Source of the DNA: an uncultured Bacilli bacterium
Lineage (GTDB): Bacteria > Bacillota_I > Bacilli_A > RF39 > UBA660
Length of the DNA stretch: 27,899 bases
Assembly: GCA_947623845.1 (NCBI GenBank)
Contig: CANQHM010000012.1
Coordinates: 1-27,899, forward strand
Direction: 5' to 3'
Numbering within the stretch: position 1 is the stretch's first letter; each line of letters starts with the position of its first letter. Below the pieces are notes generated by a model. It was not told the origin of the DNA. It saw nothing but the letters and a program-made list of their open reading frames with translations, and ran no database searches. Positions 14,807 through 22,052 of the stretch are shown here, piece after piece. The position numbers and the translations under genes are program-made.

Positions 14807-16656
14807 TCATTATTTTTCTTTTTCTTACTTTTGAAAGCTTCTTTAATAGCATCAAAGTTAAAGTAAATACGATAACCCATAATTCTTAATAATAAGTATG
14901 CTATAACAACAATAATTATTAATACAACGAAGATAACTAGAAAGACATTAGCACTTTTTTTCATACCAGAGATATTTAAATAATATGCTTGGCTAGTACC
15001 ATCTTCGGCGGTAACAGTAATTTTTATTTGGCTACCAACTTTTAAGTTTTCATTACCTTCGACAGTAATTACACTACTTTCATCAGCAGGAATGGCCGTG
15101 ATATTTAATTCTTTTTCTTTTTCTTTAATAGTTATATTATATTCATGTTCTTTAGCATCAAATTTAATATTTTTACCTTTAACAATTAAATCTGTTAGGT
15201 AATTATTACTAGAAATAGTATCTTCTTCATCTTTTCTTATAACATATAAAGTATAAGTATTACTTTTACCACTAGTACTAGTAACAATTATTCTTACTTC
15301 GTTTTCACCAACTTGTAAATCAGTTCCGCCTTCAACAGTAATAGTATCTGTTTCATCTTCGGGAGTACCTACAACTAAGATATTAGTTATATCATACGGA
15401 ACGTTGACATTGTAATTAAAGACGTCGTTTTTAAATTCAAGATTAATAGTTCCTTCATTTAAAACTAAACTTTTTAATAGAGCATTACTATTACTAGTTG
15501 GTTCAGTAGTCCCCGGATTAGGATCAGGGTTTGAATTACTACTAGTAGTTGCTCTTGTTATAGTAAGAGTATAAGTTCTTACTTGACCTTTTTCGTTTCT
15601 AACTCTAATTTCTGCTTTATTAGCCCCAGGATTTAAACTTATAGATCTTGGGCCAAAGCCATTAACAAATGAACTTTTAGAATCAGCTAAACTTGCCGTA
15701 ATTTTAAGACTGCTTACACCGGCTCCTACGGAAACTTTATAATTAATCGTATTAGGATTAAAACTTGGTGATAAGGTACCATTGCTAACAGCTAAACCGC
15801 TTAAGTTATTATTAGAACTACGATTGTCAGTACGAGTTATATTTAAAGTATAGGTGGCAATATTACCACTAGAACTTTGAACTTTAACATAAATTTTATT
15901 TAAACCATAATTTAAATTAACAGTTCTTGGGCCTAAATTATCAACATAGGTTGCTCCACTATCTTTGGGTGTAGCACTTATCGTAACACTTGAAACATTA
16001 GAAGCAACAGTAGCCGCATATACTAATTGTTTTTCACTAAAACTTGGTGAAAGGTTTACACCACTAACACTTAAACCACTTAAATATGGAGATATAACAT
16101 GAGAAGCTTGATTTTTTTCACATAGGTATTTGTAAGTACGGGTACAATATCTAAATCCACCTAAAACACCTTGAGTAGCTCCACCTTTAAAGGTACAATC
16201 ATCACTACTAGTCATAAGAGACTCAATAGCATTTAATGAATAACCACTAGCACAAGTTACAACAGTTCCTGGAGTAACAGGGGTAGGAGAAATAAATGAT
16301 CTTTGGACTTTAAAACATCTAGTATAATCACCACTACCAGTTCCGTTAGATATGGTAGTATCAGTACAACTTCCGTTTACATTAACGGTTTTGGGAGAAG
16401 ATGCGGTACCATTAGCATCAATAACCCAAACATAGTAGGTACCATTCATAGAACTAAGTTTTACATCATTGGAATCGCTATTATAGCAATCTCCACCACC
16501 AATATTTTTTCCTATACAATATCCTGATACATTACCACTAGAAACAATATGGACTAAGTCGGCATTAACATCAACACTAACTATTTCCGCAGCATATACC
16601 GGCATTATAAATAAAAACATTCCTAATAATAAAGACATTATTCCTTTTTTGCTCAT
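14803..16656 (-). CDS. Surface protein with four cadherin-like beta-sandwich repeats
   Basis: A 617-residue type I membrane protein. It has an N-terminal signal peptide (cleavage probably after VYAA, about residue 23), a Cys-containing region to about 180, then four repeats of roughly 85-95 residues. These match the cadherin-like beta-sandwich domain (pattern: LSGLxVSxGxLSPSF, a tyrosine-containing strand, then the end strand TYTLxITR). The first two repeats are closely alike; the last two are more acidic. A Ser/Asn/Pro linker separates repeats two and three. A C-terminal membrane helix (about 569-592) and a short cytoplasmic KSKKKK tail follow. No sortase motif is seen. Likely a structural or adhesive envelope protein; ligand unknown. 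Monocistronic with its own promoter. Confidence 0.85.
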   Translation of the reverse strand: MSKKGIMSLLLGMFLFIMPVYAAEIVSVDVNADLVHIVSSGNVSGYCIGKNIGGGDCYNSDSNDVKLSSMNGTYYVWVIDANGTASSPKTVNVNGSCTDTTISNGTGSGDYTRCFKVQRSFISPTPVTPGTVVTCASGYSLNAIESLMTSSDDCTFKGGATQGVLGGFRYCTRTYKYLCEKNQASHVISPYLSGLSVSGVNLSPSFSEKQLVYAATVASNVSSVTISATPKDSGATYVDNLGPRTVNLNYGLNKIYVKVQSSSGNIATYTLNITRTDNRSSNNNLSGLAVSNGTLSPSFNPNTINYKVSVGAGVSSLKITASLADSKSSFVNGFGPRSISLNPGANKAEIRVRNEKGQVRTYTLTITRATTSSNSNPDPNPGTTEPTSNSNALLKSLVLNEGTINLEFKNDVFNYNVNVPYDITNILVVGTPEDETDTITVEGGTDLQVGENEVRIIVTSTSGKSNTYTLYVIRKDEEDTISSNNYLTDLIVKGKNIKFDAKEHEYNITIKEKEKELNITAIPADESSVITVEGNENLKVGSQIKITVTAEDGTSQAYYLNISGMKKSANVFLVIFVVLIIIVVIAYLLLRIMGYRIYFNFDAIKEAFKSKKKKNND

Positions 16657-16680
16657 ACTAAAAACTCCATTCTTATAATA

Positions 16681-16709
16681 ATAATATCATTAGAGCGAAA
16701 TTTTTACAA
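16681..16709 (-). promoter_or_regulatory. Predicted promoter of the cadherin-like gene
   Basis: TTGTAA (16709-16704) and TATTAT (16686-16681), 17 bases apart on the minus strand, 24 bases before the ATG. Confidence 0.5.
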
Positions 16710-16731
16710 GTTATTATTGATATTTTTCGTC

Positions 16732-16762
16732 AAAAAAAGAAAACTATTTAGTTTTAGTTTTC
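16732..16762 (-). terminator. Terminator of the lipoprotein-to-ytxH operon
   Basis: GAAAACT / AGTTTTC stem (16739-16745 with 16756-16762) across the ytxH-like stop region, followed on the minus strand by TTTTTTTG. Confidence 0.65.
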
Positions 16763-17175
16763 TTAGATTTGTTATCAGTACCTTCAAGTTTTTTAATGGT
16801 TTCTTCAAGGACTTCGATAGTTTTAGTTTTAACATCTTCAGCCGTCTTTTTAAGAACTGGAGTTCCTTTTTCAACAGCTAAATCAACTAATTCTTCAGCT
16901 TTTTTCTTAATGTCTTTAGCTTTTTTCTTAGCCATTTCTAAAACTTTTTCTTTATCTAGATCTGCTAAAGAATCTTTAATATCTAAAATTTTATCTTCGA
17001 TATCAGCTTTAACTTCTTCAACATCGATATTTTTTAGATTAGCAACTAATTCATCAAGTTTCATTTTTAATTCCTTTCTAGTTTCACTACCTTTTTTAGG
17101 AGCAAATAAAACTCCTAATCCAGCACCAATCATAGCACCTGCTACGAACTTACCCATTCCTTTTTTCTTTTCCAT
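16744..17175 (-). CDS. YtxH-like protein
   Basis: A 143-residue protein with the YtxH signature at its start: a short lysine-rich stretch, a glycine-rich hydrophobic segment (FVAGAMIGAGLGVLFAPKKG) and then SETRKELK. The rest is a long charged helix, heptad-like and rich in Lys, Glu, Asp and Val, probably coiled coil. In Bacillus, ytxH sits with ytxG in a stress-induced operon; here too it directly follows a DUF948-type gene with no intergenic base. Membrane association by the N-terminal segment is likely; molecular function unknown. Confidence 0.85.
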   Translation of the reverse strand: MEKKKGMGKFVAGAMIGAGLGVLFAPKKGSETRKELKMKLDELVANLKNIDVEEVKADIEDKILDIKDSLADLDKEKVLEMAKKKAKDIKKKAEELVDLAVEKGTPVLKKTAEDVKTKTIEVLEETIKKLEGTDNKSKKTKTK

Positions 17176-17475
17176 TTATTGTTCCTCCTCTTCCATTTTT
17201 ATTTTTTTCTTCTTCTTTTTAAACATCTTGCTAATCATATTACTAACACCATCAACTACTTTATCAGTAATTAATGCTAACTTATCAGTTGTAAAATCAA
17301 TAATACTAAAGACGCCATTTAAAGATTCTACTTTATCATTAACGCTATCGACTACTTTATCAACTTTACCAACTGTTCCTATAGTCTTTATACCTAATAT
17401 TATGCCCACTATTAAGATAATTATTAATAAGATATAAATAATTATTGGTAACACCGTATTTAAAAATTCAATCAT
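17176..17475 (-). CDS. DUF948/YtxG-like membrane protein
   Basis: A 99-residue protein with one N-terminal membrane helix (about 7-29), a helical region with repeated valine/lysine/aspartate heptads (VGKVDKVVDSVNDKVESLNG) and a C-terminal KKKKKK basic patch followed by acid residues. The layout is that of the DUF948 (YtxG) family, and the next gene is ytxH-like, the usual partner. It begins three bases after the acidic gene ends, so translation is probably coupled along the operon. Confidence 0.75.
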   Translation of the reverse strand: MIEFLNTVLPIIIYILLIIILIVGIILGIKTIGTVGKVDKVVDSVNDKVESLNGVFSIIDFTTDKLALITDKVVDGVSNMISKMFKKKKKKIKMEEEEQ

Positions 17476-17478
17476 TTA

Positions 17479-18579
17479 TTATTCCTCCTCTTTTTCATAC
17501 ATTGAATCAATTAAATCAAATAAATCACTTTCTAAAGTTGTATTACCTACTTCTTCTCCATTTAGTTCTTCTTCGGGTTCAGTTACATCTTCTTCTACTT
17601 CTTCATCAGGTTCTTCTTCGACTTTTAGAGGTTCTGCCTTTGCTTCTTCTTTAGGCTCTAATACCTCAGGTTCTTTTAAACTTACTTCTTCTTCTGCATC
17701 TATTGAAGCATCAATACTATTATCAATAACATCTTCGATACTAGAATCTTCTTCATCATCGAGATAACTGGTTATTTTTATCTCTTCGGTATTATAATGT
17801 GGTATTTCTTCATCTTTTATTCTTTCTTTTTCTAAGTTTTCTTGAATAACATCCCCTAAAGTTTTATCTTCTTCTAGTTTTTCTAATTCTTTAGTTTTTT
17901 CTAATTCTTCTTTTGCTTTTAATTTACTTTCAATTTCTTCTTCTAAAGTACCAAAGGCTTTTTTCCTAACACTATCAACATCCATTATCTTAGGTAGCGT
18001 ACCTTCAGATGAAGAAGTTGGTAAGAAATCATCTTTACGATAATTTTTATCTAAGATTCCGTATACAGGGGAAATAATTGGTGAGGGATGAAACTTTTTC
18101 TTAGGTTCTTCTTCAACAGGTGTAGATTTAGCATATAATACAGCATCTCTTCTTGGTACAGGTTTTCTTTTTTCTTCTTTTTTATAAGAGTGATAAGTAG
18201 AAGACATTCTTTCAAATTCATTTTCATCAAATGGTAAGAAAGGACTTTCTTTAACTTCGGGCTTTTTAATTTCTACTTTTTCTTCTTTAGGAGCTTTAAT
18301 TTCTTCCCGTCTTTCTCTAAATGAATCTTTTACAACTCTTTCTTCATCATATATTTTAGGCGTAGGTTTTTCTTCCTCTTCTTCATAATGATTAGAAAAT
18401 CTTTTATTAATAGTATATTCTTCTTTAATTGGAGTTTTTACTTCTTCTTTGATGACGGGTTTTTCTTCCTTTTTTTCTTTTTTCTCTTCTTCTTTAGGAT
18501 AATCTTCTTTGGTAATTATAGGAATTTCTACCGTATCTTCTTCAAATAATATATTTTTTATTTTATCCATTAAGCCCAT
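17479..18579 (-). CDS. Acidic, largely disordered protein of unknown function
   Basis: A 366-residue soluble protein dominated by Glu and Lys. Three parts stand out. The N terminus has a defined hydrophobic segment (MDKIKNILFEEDTVEIPII). A central more ordered island near residues 160-190 contains FHPSPIISPVYGILDKNYR. The C-terminal 150 residues are mainly acidic with coiled-coil potential and end with a hydrophobic LESDLFDLIDSMYE motif. Short ordered motifs in a disordered chain suggest a scaffold that binds several partners. ATG at 18579 or 18570 are both possible; neither ribosome binding site is ideal. It sits between a lipoprotein and the ytxG/H-like pair in one operon. Not recognised further. 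Confidence 0.75.
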   Translation of the reverse strand: MGLMDKIKNILFEEDTVEIPIITKEDYPKEEEKKEKKEEKPVIKEEVKTPIKEEYTINKRFSNHYEEEEEKPTPKIYDEERVVKDSFRERREEIKAPKEEKVEIKKPEVKESPFLPFDENEFERMSSTYHSYKKEEKRKPVPRRDAVLYAKSTPVEEEPKKKFHPSPIISPVYGILDKNYRKDDFLPTSSSEGTLPKIMDVDSVRKKAFGTLEEEIESKLKAKEELEKTKELEKLEEDKTLGDVIQENLEKERIKDEEIPHYNTEEIKITSYLDDEEDSSIEDVIDNSIDASIDAEEEVSLKEPEVLEPKEEAKAEPLKVEEEPDEEVEEDVTEPEEELNGEEVGNTTLESDLFDLIDSMYEKEEE

Positions 18580-18598
18580 TTATAAGCACCATCCTTAA

Positions 18599-19192
18599 TT
18601 AACCTGTTATTTCTTCTAAGATATTATTATCTTCTTTATTGGTTTTGAATATATCAAAATCAATTTCTTTATAATCTAGGACATTATCACCCATAAGATT
18701 ATTTATTACTTCATCATTATATTTAATAGATGATAAGATAATCATAGCATTACCTATTACTTCGTTAATACGCTTCTCATCTATGATTACTTCTATTTTA
18801 GCATAATTATACATAATTTCCAATAAAAAATAATCATTATATTTATTTATTTCAATATAACCAAACTTATCGTTATTATTTATTTCTTTACTATAATAAG
18901 CATTTTCGTTTACTTCATATTTTTTTACAACTTTATTATAATAGCTTATGACATCGACATAGAAATACATTTCATAATCCTGACGTGATAAGACTTCATT
19001 ATAATTATTTTGAGTTTTTACTCCGACCCCAGCAGGTATGTAGTATTTGTAGCCAGTACGATATTCATTAGCGATTTTTAAATTACTACTACTAGTATAT
19101 TCAACTATTTCATCTATTGACATATTATGGACAGTTTTACACCCAGTTAAAACTAATAGAATCCCTATTAAGATAAATATTTTTTGTTTCAT
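18599..19192 (-). CDS. Lipoprotein of unknown function
   Basis: A 197-residue secreted lipoprotein: basic start, hydrophobic signal segment and an LTGC lipobox (Cys18), so it should be lipid-anchored outside the membrane. The mature part is rich in Tyr, Asn, Asp and Glu with alternating beta-like strands (YEMYFYVDVISYY, FGYIEINKYNDYFLLEIMYN). No family is recognised. It has a strong GGAGGAAA ribosome binding site and is first gene of a four-gene operon with the acidic protein, the DUF948-like and the YtxH-like proteins (gaps of 19, 3 and 0 bases). Confidence 0.8.
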   Translation of the reverse strand: MKQKIFILIGILLVLTGCKTVHNMSIDEIVEYTSSSNLKIANEYRTGYKYYIPAGVGVKTQNNYNEVLSRQDYEMYFYVDVISYYNKVVKKYEVNENAYYSKEINNNDKFGYIEINKYNDYFLLEIMYNYAKIEVIIDEKRINEVIGNAMIILSSIKYNDEVINNLMGDNVLDYKEIDFDIFKTNKEDNNILEEITG

Positions 19193-19212
19193 AGGTTTTC
19201 CTCCTATTATCT

Positions 19213-19242
19213 ATTATAACATTAGAATAATAATTTTGGTAA
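19213..19242 (-). promoter_or_regulatory. Predicted promoter of the lipoprotein-ytxH operon
   Basis: TTACCA (19242-19237) and TATAAT (19218-19213), 18 bases apart on the minus strand. Confidence 0.5.
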
Positions 19243-19274
19243 AAAAAATAAATAAAAGCGATTTCTATTTATTT
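19239..19274 (-). terminator. Possible terminator after the multi-pass membrane protein
   Basis: AAATAAATA / TATTTATTT stem (19246-19254 with 19266-19274), all A/T, upstream of TTTTTTT on the minus strand. Weak because the stem holds no G-C pair. Confidence 0.4.
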
Positions 19275-19290
19275 TCATATTCTTTCTTAT

Positions 19291-20418
19291 TTATTCTTCT
19301 TCTGTTTTTTGATATTCTTCTTTTAATTTCTCGTATTCTTCTTTACTAAGTTCTTCTACTTCATAGGTTTTCCAATTAAATTTGTAATAGAAGAAATCTC
19401 TTCTTTCATCTTTAAATTCTTTATTTACAACTTCATCAATATGAGTATAATCATCTATCCAAACTAGACCAGTACCACCAAAACCATAATTATAGTAATT
19501 ATCTAATAGACTAGTATCTTTAATTTTACCAACAAATATTTTTTCAGCCATTTCGGTATCACCTTTATCAAGAAAATACTTATAATTACCTACATTTTTA
19601 TCATACCAATAATCTACTATTTCTTTAGCATTATTAGGTATTTCTTCTAAAATACATTGTTTATAATCTTCACAATCCCATTTCATTCTTTCAAAAACAT
19701 AATTTCGGTTATGATAAATTAAAATATATTTATCGATAAAACCTTCACCTTTTAAGAATAGAACTAGGATAAAAACAAAAAGACTGATAATTGCTGATAA
19801 TAGATAAAAACCAATAAATTTGCCTAACATACTAAAACCAGTTTTAACTTTATCAAGAACTTTTCCACGGGTAATGATAATAGAATAAATTAAATAAGTT
19901 AGAGCAACGGGATATAAAGGAGTGGCGATAGCAGAAAAAACCCCGCGATATTCATAGTCAAATAATAAGCAATGATATGGTATAAATAAACCTACAATAA
20001 ATCCTGCAACACATAAAACTATTGTAATTGCTAAAAAGATTTTGGCATATTTGGCTCTATTATTATATTGTTTTTCTAATTTAGGGTATTTAGCTATTTC
20101 TTCTTGAAATACTTTTTTAGAAATAGAGTCTTTTTTAGAAGCTTCATATTTTTTCTTGGCATCTTGATATTCCTTAGTTAATTCTTCATCACCTTTTTTA
20201 AGCATTTTAATATATGAATAAATAGCGGTGATTATAATTGCTAATCCAATAAAGACATTAATTACTGCAGAAACTTTATCTATCAATTGAGAGTAAAAGA
20301 TCATTAAAAGAACATATACTCCTAAAAATACTGAACCTACTTTAAAAAAGCCATCTAAAAGTCCTTCACCATCTCCACCAAATAATGCATCTAATCCTAT
20401 TAGTTCTAAAAAACTCAT
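19291..20418 (-). CDS. Multi-pass membrane protein of unknown function
   Basis: A 375-residue protein with about five predicted membrane helices: two near residues 27-70 (VFLGVYVLLMIFY, then VINVFIGLAIIITAIYSYI), one near 125-146 (IFLAITIVLCVAGFIVGLFI), one near 165-183 and one near 200-222 (FYLLSAIISLFVFILVLFL). A charged, helical cytoplasmic loop lies between the second and third. The last 150 residues are soluble, rich in Tyr, Asp, Glu and Lys, with two Cys (WDCEDYKQC). I do not recognise a family. It is monocistronic, with a good promoter upstream, and lies at the border of the dinD accessory region. Confidence 0.75.
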   Translation of the reverse strand: MSFLELIGLDALFGGDGEGLLDGFFKVGSVFLGVYVLLMIFYSQLIDKVSAVINVFIGLAIIITAIYSYIKMLKKGDEELTKEYQDAKKKYEASKKDSISKKVFQEEIAKYPKLEKQYNNRAKYAKIFLAITIVLCVAGFIVGLFIPYHCLLFDYEYRGVFSAIATPLYPVALTYLIYSIIITRGKVLDKVKTGFSMLGKFIGFYLLSAIISLFVFILVLFLKGEGFIDKYILIYHNRNYVFERMKWDCEDYKQCILEEIPNNAKEIVDYWYDKNVGNYKYFLDKGDTEMAEKIFVGKIKDTSLLDNYYNYGFGGTGLVWIDDYTHIDEVVNKEFKDERRDFFYYKFNWKTYEVEELSKEEYEKLKEEYQKTEEE

Positions 20419-20452
20419 TTTACCACACTCTTTCTTACTAATTTTCAGTTTA

Positions 20453-20482
20453 ATTATAGCACGCTCTGTTAATTTTAAACAA
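20453..20482 (-). promoter_or_regulatory. Predicted promoter of the multi-pass membrane protein gene
   Basis: TTGTTT (20482-20477) and TATAAT (20458-20453), 18 bases apart on the minus strand. Confidence 0.55.
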
Positions 20483-20514
20483 GTATATCTTAAATATTTT
20501 GTTTACTAACTATT

Positions 20515-20536
20515 ATCAGGTTCCTGATGTCAGGAA
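20515..20536. repeat. Nested palindrome between dinD and the membrane-protein gene
   Basis: TTCCTGA-TG-TCAGGAA (20521-20536) is a perfect 7-bp inverted repeat. It overlaps a second one, ATCAGG-TT-CCTGAT (20515-20528). It lies 33 bases upstream of the -35 box of the membrane-protein gene. It may be an operator or an alternative hairpin; no T tract follows on either strand. Confidence 0.6.
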
Positions 20537-20564
20537 AGTGATATTAATATTTTCTTTTAACTAT

Positions 20565-21389
20565 TTATTTTTTTAAAAGATTTTGGCTTTCAATAGCTAA
20601 TTCTTTTAAACTTTTGGCAAGGGTTGGCATATCTTCGGGCATTATTCCCCCAATGTCAGCGATAGCTTTGCGGACCTTTTTACCAACTTCGTAATGTACT
20701 TCTTTAGCATTACTTTCTCCTTTAATGTTATCTTTAACTAACTTTTGTCTTGTTTGACTTATTCTAAATAAGTTCGCAATTAATCCATCTTCTCCCATAT
20801 TATCTAAAATATCTTCGCGATAACGTAGTTTCTTTCTTTTCGCGATATCATTAGCGGTTTCACCATTATATAATCCTTTATAACCAGCATTATGAAATTC
20901 CGCCATATTTTTAACACCAGCATTTTTAGCAGCACGATTTAAAGAACGATTACCTTTTTTAGTTAAATTTCTTTGATAAAATCTTTTTTCGTCTTCCGTT
21001 AATAAGTCGTAATCCATCTCGGTAAGTTCCATTTTGCGTGTTTGAACAGCGAAATATGTTTGAGCAAGAGCGATGCTTTCTTTTCTGGAATCACCATTTT
21101 GGGCGATCAAATAACAAGCATATCTTGAAAGTTTGTAATCATTAATTATAACTTCGGCATTATTAGCTCTTTTCGACAACTTCCCGACGTCGGCAAAATG
21201 TTCTTTAACAGCATTATTGCTTAATTTACAAGCACTTTTAGCTTTACTAACAACAGTTTCAAAATTACTCCATTTACTATACCCTAGAACTGCCATCAAC
21301 TCTCTAGCATACCAATAAACATGTCCTTCTTCGTCGATATGTTTAATATCTTCAAATATTTTTTCATTATAATTTTCTATATTATTCAT
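20565..21389 (-). CDS. dinD: DNA-damage-inducible protein D (DinD)
   Basis: A 274-residue protein, the same length as E. coli DinD, an SOS-induced protein reported to inhibit RecA filament activity. The N-terminal part (about 20-115) is a BRO-N/antirepressor-like domain: WYARELMAVLGYSKWSNF, then DYKLSRYACYLIAQNGDSRK and QTYFAVQTRK. The C-terminal part carries the DinD-specific KNMAEFHNAGYKGLYNGET, then RYREDILDNMG and ALFRISQT-type stretches (here NLFRISQTRQKL). The ribosome binding site is AGGAGG. A LexA-type box covers the promoter, so SOS control is likely. It is a mobile, patchily distributed gene in Firmicutes and probably accessory here. Confidence 0.92.
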   Translation of the reverse strand: MNNIENYNEKIFEDIKHIDEEGHVYWYARELMAVLGYSKWSNFETVVSKAKSACKLSNNAVKEHFADVGKLSKRANNAEVIINDYKLSRYACYLIAQNGDSRKESIALAQTYFAVQTRKMELTEMDYDLLTEDEKRFYQRNLTKKGNRSLNRAAKNAGVKNMAEFHNAGYKGLYNGETANDIAKRKKLRYREDILDNMGEDGLIANLFRISQTRQKLVKDNIKGESNAKEVHYEVGKKVRKAIADIGGIMPEDMPTLAKSLKELAIESQNLLKK

Positions 21390-21442
21390 TTATAAAACCT
21401 CCTATTCTATAGAAAACTCTAATTTATTTACTGCATACTATA

Positions 21443-21472
21443 ATTATACTACTGCAAACTTAGGTTCGTCAA
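21443..21472 (-). promoter_or_regulatory. dinD promoter with LexA (SOS) box
   Basis: TTGACG (21472-21467) and TATAAT (21448-21443), 18 bases apart on the minus strand. CGAACCTAAGTTTG (21468-21455) overlaps the -35 box. It matches the Firmicutes LexA consensus CGAAC-N4-GTTCG at nine of ten fixed positions, with T for C in the right arm. Confidence 0.75.
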
Positions 21473-21502
21473 TAAAAAGTTAATAATTTGTAAAAAATCT
21501 TA

Positions 21503-21998
21503 ATTCTCAATGTAAATGCAATTTTTACGACATGAGTTGCATTAACTTCGAGAATAAGTGTTGCAATTACTATGAGAATAACTATATTTATAAAAATAAA
21601 ACTAACAATCAATTGTAATTGTTTTTACTTTGAGAATTTGTACAATACACTTTTAAGTTTTATACCAAAAATTCTTTGATTCTTTCTTATAAGAAAGAAT
21701 GCCTAACCGGCGAGGTTATTATTTAAACCTTTCCCGGCTTCTTTGCTTACTTTCTTTTCCGTAAAAGAAAGTAAGGCCTGTCTGGCAAAACATTCTTAAT
21801 TTTGAATATTATGTATCATCTTGATCATGTTAATCGTCAAAAATACTGATATTTTTCCCTTAAGATTTAAAATTGTTTTTACTTTGAGAAATTATCATTT
21901 TTTAGAAAAATTGGAATGTTTTTTTATATTGATTTTTTAGTTGCGTTTACTTTTGTCTTTTAAATACAGGAATTACGAGTTGCTTTTACTTTGAGAAG
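21503..21998. mobile_element. Gene-free repeat element with inverted ends and hairpin core (possible non-autonomous insertion)
   Basis: This 0.5-kb part of a 660-base gene-free gap holds seven copies or near-copies of a 19-base motif, consensus TTGCnTTTACTTTGAGAAT. One is on the minus strand at the left end (21503-21521). The others are on the plus strand at 21537, 21561, 21619, 21873, 21941 (degenerate) and 21980 (right end). The outermost two copies are therefore inverted relative to each other, with extra direct copies inside, the layout of multiple terminal repeats in IS21-type elements. AATTTGTAAAAAA occurs just outside both ends. No transposase is present. The mobile interpretation is inferred. 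Confidence 0.55.
21679..21775. repeat. Three consecutive hairpins in the repeat-element core
   Basis: A perfect 22-base palindrome (21679-21700; half-site ATTCTTTCTTA) is followed by a nested stem. In it CCGG at 21707 and 21734 enclose AGGTT (21713-21717) pairing with AACCT (21726-21730). A perfect 13-bp stem CTTACTTTCTTTT / AAAAGAAAGTAAG (21746-21758 with 21763-21775, loop CCGT) comes next. It resembles REP-like palindromic units, or could be a structured RNA. G+C is locally higher than the surroundings. Confidence 0.7.
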
Positions 21999-22010
21999 TC
22001 ACCAATTTGT

Positions 22011-22039
22011 AAAAAAAATCCCCTACTTTTAAAGTAAGG
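22011..22039 (-). terminator. Terminator after the 326-residue unknown gene
   Basis: CCTACTT / AAGTAAGG stem with one bulge (22022-22039), followed on the minus strand by TTTTTTTT. Confidence 0.7.
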
Positions 22040-22052
22040 AAATTATTATTTT

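Noticed and set aside
16769..17437. Long open frame on the plus strand opposite the YtxH/DUF948 genes
   Set aside because: It mirrors Lys/Glu-rich coding on the other strand, gives a Ser/Leu/Phe-rich translation, and crosses two well-supported genes.
21503..21998. CRISPR array
   Set aside because: The repeated motif occurs in both orientations, with irregular spacing and mismatches between copies, and there are no cas genes.
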